Origin: Suicoccus acidiformans
Lineage (GTDB): Bacteria > Bacillota > Bacilli > Lactobacillales > Aerococcaceae
NCBI RefSeq assembly: GCF_003546865.1
Contig: NZ_CP023434.1
Coordinates: 1,798,001-1,862,000 of the forward strand
Direction of reading: 5' to 3'
Length of the DNA: 64,000 nt
The notes beneath the pieces are model-generated. The model was not told where the DNA came from and searched no databases. It saw only the letters and a program-made list of their open reading frames with translations. Position 1 is the stretch's first letter, and the number at the start of each line of letters is the position of its first letter. Made by a program: the position numbers and the translations under genes. This document shows positions 8,988 to 17,529 of the stretch, piece after piece.

Positions 8988-10628
8988 GTCAAGCACAAAT
9001 GAAAATGTCCCGATTTTTTGTTTTTTAACGTGCAAAGAAAGGGAGTAAAAAACTACCGCGCTTCGCTTGGTTGCTTCGCAATAAAGGGCGATACAAAGAG
9101 CGCATCGCCCTTCATCACGAAGGATCAAGATGTCACTTCAACTAGCTCTTTTTTCTTTATGTATTCTTGTTTCTTTAGATATTGTTGATAAGATTGAGCT
9201 TTCCACGGATGCGACATGGGTGGAATGTGTGGCTTCGGTTTAGGTTGAGCTTCCTGAATATCCAGTGTTTTAGACACAGCTTGGTGTGACGGCATTTCAA
9301 TCAGCTCAAAGAGTTGATTTTTATGAGAGACAAAGAGTTGTTGATTACGAGTGCTAATAACCATGACTTTCGTTTTTCTTGGCAAATAGACTTGCTGCCC
9401 ATGCTGGTCGTAAAGATGATAGACTTGGTTGTTGTATCGAACGGTATGACCAGAGTGAATGACACGTAGGGCAAATTTAGCGAGGATCTGATTGAGATTT
9501 GTGTCTGCTGATAGTTTTTCAAAGGCATTTATGCTATCTTTAATGGGGTGAGCGAATTTTTGATTAAACTGCGGGAGGTAGTCCCTTAGAAACTGATTCG
9601 CTTCATCCATATTGCGGATACCACTTAACCGCATTTCTTGAAGTAAGCGGTTTTGAAATGTACCGAAAAGACGTTCAATACGTCCTTTAGCTTGGGGGAC
9701 TGAGGTCGCTTCCAGTTCAATTCCGAGTGTCTGGCAAGCATATCCGTATTGAGTGAGGGCCTGCTCTTCAAGAGCAGCGCCCTTTTTTGGTGCGTGGGCC
9801 CCTGAGAAGATACTGCGATAATCCGTCAAAATGCGATGAGGAATACCGTAGTGGGTCAGGAATTGATGTGAGACTTGGTAATAGCCTTCAAGCGTCTCCT
9901 GTGCCGCGAAATAAGCGCCTACGACCGTGCCAGTGGCATCATCAATGGCGGCATGGAGGTAGTAATCGTTCTCATCCGCCTCAAACCATGGATGCTGTGA
10001 GGCATCCATTTGAAGCAGTTCCCCAGCATATTTGCATCGAGGACGACTCGGGTGTGCTTTTGAGTTTTCAACGATTTGAACCCCCTGTAAGGTATCTTTT
10101 TCGTGATGGGTTAAGCCTTTCTTGTCCGCTTTGTCTTCGAGCTCTTTAGCGACACGCCGTTTAGTTCGACGGGTAGCCAGAGGCGAGACAATGTGCACTT
10201 CCTTCAAGATATTTCTCAGCGAGCTTTCAGAGAGGTGTTCCCCCTCAACTTCTTGAAGTTTTTCATGGAAGTGCGTGAAGTTAAAGTCATAGTATTTCGA
10301 GCGATAGAGCTGAACAATTCGTTTTCGAGTATGACGGTCAATGGTTGTAGAAGGTTTGCGGTTGGCATTCTTGTGTCTGAAGCCTTTTCGCCCCTCTTGT
10401 TTGTATTTAAGAATCAATCGATTGATCTGTCGTCTGGATAAGTTTAATTCCACTTCAGCACGAGCTTTGGATTTCCGTCCATTGACGACGGCCTTGATGA
10501 TATTATATTTATGTTTCTCATTCATGTTAAGATAATCCTCCATTGAGATCCCTCCTTAGCTTTACTATACACTAAAGTGGGACATTTTCATTTACGTTCA
10601 CTTGAGACATTATCATTTGTGGATGAAA
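8988..10628 (-). mobile_element. IS1202-family insertion sequence, copy 2 (1641 bp)
   Basis: Same length, ends and transposase as copy 1 but in opposite orientation. It is bounded by its own 28-bp duplication, so it inserted independently. It lies between the cre-like site at 8884 and the proximal promoter of glgP. Confidence 0.9.
9125..10543 (-). CDS. IS1202-family transposase, copy 2
   Basis: Identical over all 472 residues to the transposase at 4749-6167, with the same ribosome site and the same DDE residues (QMDAS, ILTDYRS, PQAKGRIERLFG). Reading frames on the opposite strand are also identical between the copies, so the nucleotide sequences match as well. The gene is intact. Confidence 0.92.
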   Translation of the reverse strand: MEDYLNMNEKHKYNIIKAVVNGRKSKARAEVELNLSRRQINRLILKYKQEGRKGFRHKNANRKPSTTIDRHTRKRIVQLYRSKYYDFNFTHFHEKLQEVEGEHLSESSLRNILKEVHIVSPLATRRTKRRVAKELEDKADKKGLTHHEKDTLQGVQIVENSKAHPSRPRCKYAGELLQMDASQHPWFEADENDYYLHAAIDDATGTVVGAYFAAQETLEGYYQVSHQFLTHYGIPHRILTDYRSIFSGAHAPKKGAALEEQALTQYGYACQTLGIELEATSVPQAKGRIERLFGTFQNRLLQEMRLSGIRNMDEANQFLRDYLPQFNQKFAHPIKDSINAFEKLSADTNLNQILAKFALRVIHSGHTVRYNNQVYHLYDQHGQQVYLPRKTKVMVISTRNQQLFVSHKNQLFELIEMPSHQAVSKTLDIQEAQPKPKPHIPPMSHPWKAQSYQQYLKKQEYIKKKELVEVTS

Positions 10629-10656
10629 AAATATTTGTTTACTTTTAAGCTGTCGT
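10629..10656. repeat. Target-site duplication, right copy, of IS copy 2
   Basis: A 28-bp repeat identical to 8960-8987. It ends at the -35 region of the glgP promoter. Confidence 0.9.
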
Positions 10657-10684
10657 TTCTTTTTAATGAAATGGTTGGTATAAT
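10656..10684 (+). promoter_or_regulatory. glgP proximal promoter, extended -10 type
   Basis: TGGTATAAT (box 10679-10684) is an extended -10. The -35 position (10656-10661) is poor and touches the IS target duplication. The ~115-nt leader to the glgP ATG has no obvious structure. Confidence 0.5.
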
Positions 10685-10801
10685 ATAGATGTATGTAGTT
10701 CTCTGTTTACCGACTTGCCATTATTGATTTTTATATTTTACAGAGTCTGTTCAATGATCAGAAAAGCATACACAAATAAGCACAAGTTAAAGGAGTAGAC
10801 T

Positions 10802-13087
10802 ATGAGTAGATTAGAAAACTATGTTTTGAAAGCTTATAATAAGCCTATTCGAGAGTGTTCTGACGCCGAGTTATATCGAGTATTGCTGGATTTAGTGAAA
10901 GATTTAGGGGATGGTCTTCCTAAGCATACAACTAAGAAGAAACTCTATTATTTCTCAGCTGAATTCCTTATTGGTAAATTACTTTCAAATAATTTGCTTA
11001 ACTTAGGTATTTATGATGAGGTGAATAACGAGCTAATTGCCAACGGTAAGAGCTTACTAGATATTGAAGAAGCTGAAAACGAACCATCACTTGGTAATGG
11101 TGGTTTAGGTCGTTTAGCTGCTTGTTTCATGGATTCAATTACCACTTTAGGAATTAATGGTGACGGAATCGGCTTAAATTACCATTTCGGTTTGTTCCAA
11201 CAAGTATTCAAGCATAACAATCAGTTAGCTGTACCGGATCCTTGGATTACCGAAGAAAGCTGGCTGAACCGCAACGAGCGTCGTTATCAAGTGAAATTCA
11301 AAGACTATACTTTCACGTCTACCTTATACGACATTGACGTATTTGGCTATCACCATGATAAACGCAACCGTTTGCGCTTATTCGACTTAGAATCCGTAAC
11401 GGGAGACATTATTGAAGAAGGTACGATTCATTTTGATAAGTCCAATATCGAAGAGAACCTCACCCTCTTCTTATATCCAGATGATTCAGACCACGCAGGT
11501 AACCTTCTACGTATTTACCAACAATACTTCATGGTATCAAATGGTGCGCAATTAATTATTGATGAAGCACTGGATCGGGGAAGTAACTTGCGTGACCTTG
11601 CAGATTACGCCGTTATCCAAATTAACGATACCCACCCTGCCCTTGTTATTCCAGAGATGGTTCGCTTATTAACTGAACGTGGCTTATCTTTCGATGAATC
11701 GGTTGAAATTGTCCGTAATATGACGGCCTTTACAAACCACACCATTCTCTCAGAAGCACTTGAGAAGTGGCCAATGAGTGACTTGGATGAAGTTATTCCA
11801 GAAATCGCCAAAATTATCCGTCGATTAGACGAGAAGATGAAAGCTGAATTCCCTGGAAATCATGCGGTTGCTATTATCGATGGTCACGGCCGTGCTCACA
11901 TGGCACATATGGCTATTCACTACGGCTTCAGCATTAATGGGGTAGCTCGTCTACACTCAGACATCCTTAAGGATACTGAATTGAGACATTTCTACGATAT
12001 TTATCCTGATAAATTCAACAATAAGACGAATGGTATCACCTTCCGTCGTTGGATTATGGATGCTAACCCTGAGTTAGCTGATACATTAGACAGTCTAATT
12101 TCTCCGGAGTGGCGTGATACAGCTGATTTAAAACCATTATTGGAATACAAAGATGACAAAGCAGTTATCACTAAGCTTCGTGCGGTCAAATTCAATAACA
12201 AGCTACGCTTGAAGAAACACCTTAAAACTTCTCAAGGCGTAGATATCAATGAGCACTCCATCATCGACATCCAAATCAAACGGATTCATGAATACAAGCG
12301 CCAACAAATGCTTGCCCTATACATTATTCATAAATACTTCGATATTAAGAATGGAAATGTTCCGAAAACACCAATTACAATTCTCTTCGGTGGTAAGGCG
12401 GCCAATGCTTACACAATTGCCCGTGACATTATCCATATGATTCTGACCCTTTCACAAATTATCGATAACGACCCTGAAGTGAGCCCTCACTTAAAGGTGG
12501 TCTTTGTTGAAAACTACAACGTAACACATGCCCAATACCTGATTCCAGCTGCGGATATTTCTGAGCAAATTTCCCTTGCTTCAAAAGAAGCTAGTGGTAC
12601 AGGCAACATGAAATTCATGTTAAACGGTGCTTTAACCTTATGTACGATGGACGGGGCAAACGTTGAAATTGCAGAACGTGTAGGCCAAGAGAATATTTAC
12701 ACCTTCGGACGTGACAGCCAAGACATCGTGAATCTTTATGCAACCAATGGCTATAACGCACCGGATTACTACTACCGAGACCGCATCAAACCACTCGTTG
12801 ACTTCATCTTAAGCCCAGGTATGCTCTACCTCGGTGATGAAGAACGTCTACGTCGCTTACACCATGATATCTCTACCAAAGACTACTTCATGGCTTTAAT
12901 CGACTTAGAAGAATTCATCGATGTAAAAGAGAAAATGTACGCCGATTACGAAGACCACGATAACTGGTCTCGCCGTACATTAATTAACATTGCTAATGCA
13001 GGTTACTTCTCTTCTGACCGCACAATCAATGATTACAACCGTGATATCTGGCACTTAGAACAAGAGCATCAAGATATTAAAGAATAG
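10802..13087 (+). CDS. glgP: Glycogen/maltodextrin phosphorylase
   Basis: Phosphorolysis of alpha-1,4-glucans to glucose-1-phosphate. The 761-residue GT35 enzyme contains NEPSLGNGGLGRLAACFMDS near residue 95, INDTHPALVIPEM, and the pyridoxal-phosphate segment SGTGNMKFMLNGALT with the Schiff-base Lys. AAAGGAG lies 6 bases before the ATG. In many Firmicutes glgP closes a glgBCDAP operon; here it is separate, on the opposite strand, about 6.5 kb from glgB. Placing synthesis and degradation under different promoters would allow separate control. A strong bidirectional terminator follows. Confidence 0.95.
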   Translation: MSRLENYVLKAYNKPIRECSDAELYRVLLDLVKDLGDGLPKHTTKKKLYYFSAEFLIGKLLSNNLLNLGIYDEVNNELIANGKSLLDIEEAENEPSLGNGGLGRLAACFMDSITTLGINGDGIGLNYHFGLFQQVFKHNNQLAVPDPWITEESWLNRNERRYQVKFKDYTFTSTLYDIDVFGYHHDKRNRLRLFDLESVTGDIIEEGTIHFDKSNIEENLTLFLYPDDSDHAGNLLRIYQQYFMVSNGAQLIIDEALDRGSNLRDLADYAVIQINDTHPALVIPEMVRLLTERGLSFDESVEIVRNMTAFTNHTILSEALEKWPMSDLDEVIPEIAKIIRRLDEKMKAEFPGNHAVAIIDGHGRAHMAHMAIHYGFSINGVARLHSDILKDTELRHFYDIYPDKFNNKTNGITFRRWIMDANPELADTLDSLISPEWRDTADLKPLLEYKDDKAVITKLRAVKFNNKLRLKKHLKTSQGVDINEHSIIDIQIKRIHEYKRQQMLALYIIHKYFDIKNGNVPKTPITILFGGKAANAYTIARDIIHMILTLSQIIDNDPEVSPHLKVVFVENYNVTHAQYLIPAADISEQISLASKEASGTGNMKFMLNGALTLCTMDGANVEIAERVGQENIYTFGRDSQDIVNLYATNGYNAPDYYYRDRIKPLVDFILSPGMLYLGDEERLRRLHHDISTKDYFMALIDLEEFIDVKEKMYADYEDHDNWSRRTLINIANAGYFSSDRTINDYNRDIWHLEQEHQDIKE

Positions 13088-13099
13088 TAACCAAACGCC

Positions 13100-13139
13100 A
13101 AAAGCCAAGTTTTCTCAAAACGAGAAAACTTGGCTTTTT
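13100..13139. terminator. Bidirectional terminator between glgP and the metallophosphoesterase gene
   Basis: A long perfect stem, AAGCCAAGTTTTCTC paired with GAGAAAACTTGGCTT, with A/T tracts on both sides. It serves converging genes; the T tract runs into the stop codon of the minus-strand gene. Confidence 0.9.
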
Positions 13140-13953
13140 ACAGTTCAATAATATACGCTGCATCTTTAATATCTGCTAGCAAACTCCCCTTACGCCATTC
13201 CTTTGGATAGCCCAGAGAATTAGCAACATATAAAGTATCCTTCTTCTGCAGCTCTCCACGAAAGTGCACATGCCCCATGAAATTATAGGCAATAGCATAC
13301 TTAACAAATAAGTCGTCCAAATCGTCCGTTGCGATAAAGGCATTGAAGTAATCAAAAGCCCGGTGAGGCATCGGTACCGTAAATTCCGGAATTGTCACCA
13401 TATGATTGACCAAGATAATTTGCTTATCGTGCACCTTTTGGATATCTGTTGTTAATTCTTCCTTGAAATATTGAGAAACCTCCGGATCCGATTGGCGAAA
13501 ATCCAGGCGCAAGCGGTCCTGCCAAGTGGCCAGCTTAAATCGCCCTCGTTCAATCTCTGCTAAGGTAAATCGCGCCCGATTGTATACGGCATAATTATAC
13601 CAAGCTGGATGGCCGACAAGCGCCCACTCTTCATTTAAAGTAATGGGCTGCTTCAATAAGCTGTGTTGGTCTTGAACGTAGCGCTCATATATGTCCCAGG
13701 TATGCTTGGCTTCATCTTTCTTTTGCCAGAAATCATGATTGCCCGGAATATAAAACACTGGTATGCCAGCCAACTGCTCCAAGTCCCGCACAAACTGCTG
13801 CGTAAGTTGATAGGCGTTCGAAATATCCCCGCCAAGCACAAACATATCAATCTCTTCTCTTTCACAAAAGCTAAGGCAAGCGTGCAGATAATCCGTCACT
13901 TGCATCGCCGGATTGCGATCAATATGTAAATCTGAAAGAAATGCCAGACGCAT
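13138..13953 (-). CDS. Calcineurin-like metallophosphoesterase
   Basis: A cytoplasmic phosphoesterase of unknown substrate. All five family blocks are present in its 271 residues: FLSDLHID (Asp, His), LGGDIS (Asp), YIPGNHDFW (Asn, His), LVNHM (His) and NFMGHVHFRG (His, His). It resembles the 'putative phosphoesterase' group common in lactic bacteria more than exonucleases or CpdA. AGGGGGGG lies before the ATG. It is monocistronic and convergent with glgP. Confidence 0.85.
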   Translation of the reverse strand: MRLAFLSDLHIDRNPAMQVTDYLHACLSFCEREEIDMFVLGGDISNAYQLTQQFVRDLEQLAGIPVFYIPGNHDFWQKKDEAKHTWDIYERYVQDQHSLLKQPITLNEEWALVGHPAWYNYAVYNRARFTLAEIERGRFKLATWQDRLRLDFRQSDPEVSQYFKEELTTDIQKVHDKQIILVNHMVTIPEFTVPMPHRAFDYFNAFIATDDLDDLFVKYAIAYNFMGHVHFRGELQKKDTLYVANSLGYPKEWRKGSLLADIKDAAYIIEL

Positions 13954-14065
13954 ACTTACCCCCCCTTTTGTGAATTCTCCCTAAGCCCATGCCACTTACA
14001 CCTGTATTGAAGCAAACTCAAGATGTCCTCTCAATAACTTATAAAGCCAACACAAGCGTATAAGT

Positions 14066-14788
14066 CTAATACTCTGCGTTATGGATAACTTCGGTTACAT
14101 CATCATCGTCTTCCAAGGCCTCGATTAACTGCTCGAACTTCTCAACCTCAGCTTCAGGCAAGTCAATCGTCACATTCGGTAACATTGTCAACTCAACTTG
14201 AGCTAAAGTATAATCTTGTTGCAAATCATCCCGCACTTTCGCCAATTGCTCGGGCTCGGTTGTAATTTCAAAAGCTTCATCAGATACTTCTAAGTCCTCG
14301 CCCCCTGCTTCTAGCACGCGCATGAGCATAGTATCCTCATCCACCTCAACTTGCGAACGATCTATGGCAATATAGCCCTTGCGCTCGAATTGGAAGGAAA
14401 CAGATCCGCGCTCACCTAAGTTTCCGTGATTATGATTAAAAGCTGTACGCACATTCGTACTCGTTCGATTATGGTTATCGGTTAAGCCATAGACTAATAT
14501 ACCCACACCAGCAGGGCCATAGCCTTCATAGACCACTTCATCATAGTTTTCCCCTGCACCTGCTTCAGATGCCCGTTTGATAGCACGATTTATATTATCA
14601 TTAGGCATATTAGCTGCTTTAGCCTTATCAACGGCTAAACGCAAGGTCGGATTCATATCTGGATCGACGTCCCCCGCTTTTGCTGCCATGTAAATTTCCC
14701 GCGACAATTTCTGGAACAGCTTCCCACGCTTAGCATCTTGAGCACCTTTACGATTCTTAATATTATTCCATTTTGAATGGCCTGCCAT
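14066..14788 (-). CDS. yebC: YebC/PmpR family protein (TACO1-like)
   Basis: YebC-type proteins act as transcription regulators or, in recent work, as translation factors relieving ribosome stalling. The start is MAGHSKWNNIKNRKGAQDAKRG, the family's invariant N-terminus, with AAGGAG 8 bases upstream; the GTG three codons earlier overlaps that site. The 240 residues have an acidic C-terminus (EALEDDDDVTEVIHNAEY) and the usual three-domain length. It stands alone with ~75 bp before the next gene. Confidence 0.93.
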   Translation of the reverse strand: MAGHSKWNNIKNRKGAQDAKRGKLFQKLSREIYMAAKAGDVDPDMNPTLRLAVDKAKAANMPNDNINRAIKRASEAGAGENYDEVVYEGYGPAGVGILVYGLTDNHNRTSTNVRTAFNHNHGNLGERGSVSFQFERKGYIAIDRSQVEVDEDTMLMRVLEAGGEDLEVSDEAFEITTEPEQLAKVRDDLQQDYTLAQVELTMLPNVTIDLPEAEVEKFEQLIEALEDDDDVTEVIHNAEY

Positions 14789-14842
14789 TTCAATCACTCC
14801 TTATTCTAACTTCTTAAAATTAGCATATCCCAGCCCAAAAAG

Positions 14843-14866
14843 CAAAAAAGCGCCCTAAGAGCGCTA
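14843..14866 (-). terminator. Terminator of the SRAP-peptidase gene
   Basis: AGCGC/GCGCT stem on the minus strand followed by TTTTTT, overlapping the stop codon. Confidence 0.75.
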
Positions 14867-15454
14867 AACTTGTTGCATGATGAGAGTTGGTGGTGTCAGC
14901 TGAAGTAAGGCTTGCTGTAACTTACGTGAATTCCCATCAAAGGTTAAATAACTTTGCCACTTAGCTTGAGGGAGAATCAGTGGCATGCGGTGATGAATCG
15001 GCGCTACTTCTTTACTGGCCTCCCGTGTGATAATCGCATAAGTGAGGTATGTCCCACCCTGTCCATCGCTATAGCGTTCACAAATGCCCGCCATCGCAAA
15101 CACCTCATCATCAGGCAAGGACAATCTCCAGCGTTGTTTCCCTGTCTGGTCAGCCACCGATTGAAATTCATAGTAACTAGTTGCTGGGACTAGGCACCGC
15201 TTTTGGGCAAATGGCTTTTGGAAGGTGGGCTTTTCTGTCACAGTTTCTAAACGTGCATTAAAGATCAATTGCTTACTGTAATACGGCTTCAACCCCCATT
15301 GTACAGGGTACAACACATGATTAGGCAGGACAACCGGTAAAGTTTCACCCGGATATACCGTCTCTTCCCGCCACGTCAGTTCTTCATGAATCTGCGCGTC
15401 GAATCGTTCACTAAGTTGTTGACTAGATATATTTAAAGAATATTGCCCACACAT
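14864..15454 (-). CDS. SOS response-associated peptidase (SRAP, YedK/HMCES family)
   Basis: SRAP proteins cross-link to abasic sites in single-stranded DNA and shield them. The catalytic Cys2 follows the initiator Met (MCGQYSL). Other family landmarks are NARLETV (Asn for the thiazolidine linkage), CLVPATSYYEF with the active Glu, and IHHRMPLIL with the active His. The 196 residues are slightly shorter than the typical 210-230, with trimming at the C-terminus. It starts 10 bp after the HAD gene, so is probably in the same transcript. Confidence 0.9.
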   Translation of the reverse strand: MCGQYSLNISSQQLSERFDAQIHEELTWREETVYPGETLPVVLPNHVLYPVQWGLKPYYSKQLIFNARLETVTEKPTFQKPFAQKRCLVPATSYYEFQSVADQTGKQRWRLSLPDDEVFAMAGICERYSDGQGGTYLTYAIITREASKEVAPIHHRMPLILPQAKWQSYLTFDGNSRKLQQALLQLTPPTLIMQQV

Positions 15455-15464
15455 GGTCTTCCCC

Positions 15465-16160
15465 TTAAGTTAAAGCGTGTGCAACACTTACAATATCCGT
15501 CAAATACGTAATTTCTTCAGCATCTCGATGCGACTCGCCGTGGACATTATAGTAGCGAGTGTGCCAACCAAAGTCTTTAGGTGCTTGAACATCATTGATA
15601 TAATTATCGCCGACATACAATATCTCACTCGGTTCAAGAGCCAAACCTTCAGTAATTTTCTGATAAATCAGGGCATCTGGCTTCGTTGTAGCCATTTCTC
15701 CAGAGATGAACCAGCGATTTTCTGGAATCCATTGCTTTATATTTAATTGCCGAAGCTTACGTCTTTGAATATCACTTGGACCGTTCGTGAGAACAAATAA
15801 TTCATAGCCTGCTTCCAGTAAACTTTCGAACAAAATCTCCACCCCTTCACGCAAGGCTAAATCCTTCTCATAATATTGCCGCAAGGCATTAAAGATTATC
15901 GCTTCACTCTCGTCTATCAACACACCCATCGCTTGATAAGCTCGAATGACCCGATCATATTGATAGCGTTCCTTGGACTTTTCTTGACGAATAAACTTTA
16001 AATACTCCTCATTGGAATAAGTCTCATACATATCATAATACGTGTCGAAATCCACTTTAAGTTTCACTATACTCGCTTGCATCCGATGATAGACTGGCCG
16101 ATATAGATCCTTGCGACTATACAAGGTATCATCCAAATCAAATCCAATTGCTTTCAGCAT
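15465..16160 (-). CDS. HAD-superfamily phosphatase (YjjG-like)
   Basis: A 231-residue cytoplasmic phosphohydrolase. Motif I is GFDLDDTLY (two Asp), motif II LTNGPSD, motif III the Lys in TTKPDALIY, and motif IV GDNYINDV. A helical C1 cap lies between motifs I and II. The closest described function is nucleotidase or housecleaning phosphatase (YjjG/YfnB type); the substrate is unproven. It lies 9 bp after the AI-2E-type gene and precedes the SRAP gene. Confidence 0.82.
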   Translation of the reverse strand: MLKAIGFDLDDTLYSRKDLYRPVYHRMQASIVKLKVDFDTYYDMYETYSNEEYLKFIRQEKSKERYQYDRVIRAYQAMGVLIDESEAIIFNALRQYYEKDLALREGVEILFESLLEAGYELFVLTNGPSDIQRRKLRQLNIKQWIPENRWFISGEMATTKPDALIYQKITEGLALEPSEILYVGDNYINDVQAPKDFGWHTRYYNVHGESHRDAEEITYLTDIVSVAHALT

Positions 16161-16169
16161 GTCAGACTC

Positions 16170-17330
16170 CTATCTTTGCTTAATTTGTTGAGTTTTCTCC
16201 GTTACAACAATATCTTTATCATTCAATTCATAAGCGACGTTCTCACTAATAAAGTTATAGATAATCGAGAAGATCGGTACGCTCAAGACCATTCCCGGCA
16301 GTCCGAAAAGCGCACCTGCAACAGTTACAATGACCATAACCCAAATACCAGGGATACCAATGGAATTACCAATAATATTCGGGTAAATGATATTTCCATC
16401 GATTTGTTGAACAATAACGATTAAGACAATAAACCAGAGGGCTTTCGATAAATCAACCACACTAATCAGTATCGCACCAACCACACCTCCAAGAATGGCC
16501 CCATAAAAAGGAATGAGGGTAAAGACAGCCGTAATCACTGAAATTGATAAAGCATAAGGAAAATTAAATAACTTCATCAGAATAAATAAAACCACACCCG
16601 TGGCTGAGCCAGAAATTAATTGCCCCCCAAAGAAAAACTTAAAGGTTCTAAAAGAAAAAGACCCTAAGTGATTAAAGAAATTAGCCCACGGCATGGGAAA
16701 CAGCGCATATACAATCTTCTTCATTTGGCGCACCAGTTGTTCCTTAGAGAACAACAAATATATTGCAAATACAAAAGATATAAACCCATCGAAAATATCA
16801 TTAATTAAAGTCGGCACATAATTAATAATGCTCGTAATAATGTCCCCAATCATCCCCCGCAAAGTCTGCGTAAAATTATTTAAGGTCACATCCCAACTAA
16901 TATCCAACTCCTCTAAAGATTGTACAAGTTGTGGATGGTTCGTGAAATACTCCAGCAGATTTCTGCGAATATGCATCGCTTGTCTCGGCAAGGCATTGAC
17001 CGCATAGCTTAGCGTTTCAATCAAATCTGGAATAACCAAGAACATAACAAACATGACAAAGGAACCGACTAGAATAACCGAAAATAAAATCGTCGCAACC
17101 CGATACCAGGACTTATACTCCCCAGTGTACTCGGTCAATTTAAGCTCAAAGAAGGACATCGGCAAATTCAGCACAAAAGCCAATACTAAACCTAGCAGGA
17201 AAGGGGAAAGAATATCAATTAAAGCTGATAAACTTTGCTCAAGTCCCCCTAAGTTCACTAAAGCCCAAAAAATAACGATTAATCCAAGTCCTACGAAAAA
17301 GATACGTCGCCAAAAGCATTGATCTCTCAT
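16170..17330 (-). CDS. AI-2E family membrane transporter
   Basis: A 386-residue polytopic membrane protein with about eight hydrophobic segments and a large extracytoplasmic region after the third. The C-terminal half has the family pattern PFYGAILGGVVGAI and LFGLPGMVLSVPIFSIIYN. AI-2E members export signals or ions (TqsA, or Na+/H+ antiporter types); the substrate cannot be read from sequence. It is the first gene of a probable operon with the HAD and SRAP genes. AGGGGG precedes the ATG. Confidence 0.85.
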   Translation of the reverse strand: MRDQCFWRRIFFVGLGLIVIFWALVNLGGLEQSLSALIDILSPFLLGLVLAFVLNLPMSFFELKLTEYTGEYKSWYRVATILFSVILVGSFVMFVMFLVIPDLIETLSYAVNALPRQAMHIRRNLLEYFTNHPQLVQSLEELDISWDVTLNNFTQTLRGMIGDIITSIINYVPTLINDIFDGFISFVFAIYLLFSKEQLVRQMKKIVYALFPMPWANFFNHLGSFSFRTFKFFFGGQLISGSATGVVLFILMKLFNFPYALSISVITAVFTLIPFYGAILGGVVGAILISVVDLSKALWFIVLIVIVQQIDGNIIYPNIIGNSIGIPGIWVMVIVTVAGALFGLPGMVLSVPIFSIIYNFISENVAYELNDKDIVVTEKTQQIKQR

Positions 17331-17467
17331 AAAGCCCCCTTCTTTCCATTCGATAAACCTATTATCCTATGATTGTCCTGGAATCTCAAATGTATTTATT
17401 AAATAAAGTGTATTTATGTGCAAAAACCAGAGTATACATCGTTTTTCAATCTCCTTTCAAAAATTGT

Positions 17468-17496
17468 TTGATTTTTAGTACATTACAAAGTAAAAT
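17468..17496 (+). promoter_or_regulatory. Promoter of the fused amino-acid ABC transporter
   Basis: -35 TTGATT (17468-17473), 17-bp spacer, -10 TAAAAT (17491-17496), about 33 bp ahead of the start codon. Confidence 0.6.
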
Positions 17497-17529
17497 AAAA
17501 CATAAGTTTTCTTAGAAAGGACTGATTCG

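Noticed and set aside
9787-10149. 120-codon frame antisense to the IS transposase (also at 5143-5505)
   Set aside because: Antisense shadow inside an intact transposase gene, present in both copies simply because the copies are identical.
4664-10628. Composite transposon made of the two IS1202-type copies
   Set aside because: Each copy has its own different target duplication; a composite transposon would share one pair at the outer ends only. The genes between are ordinary housekeeping genes.
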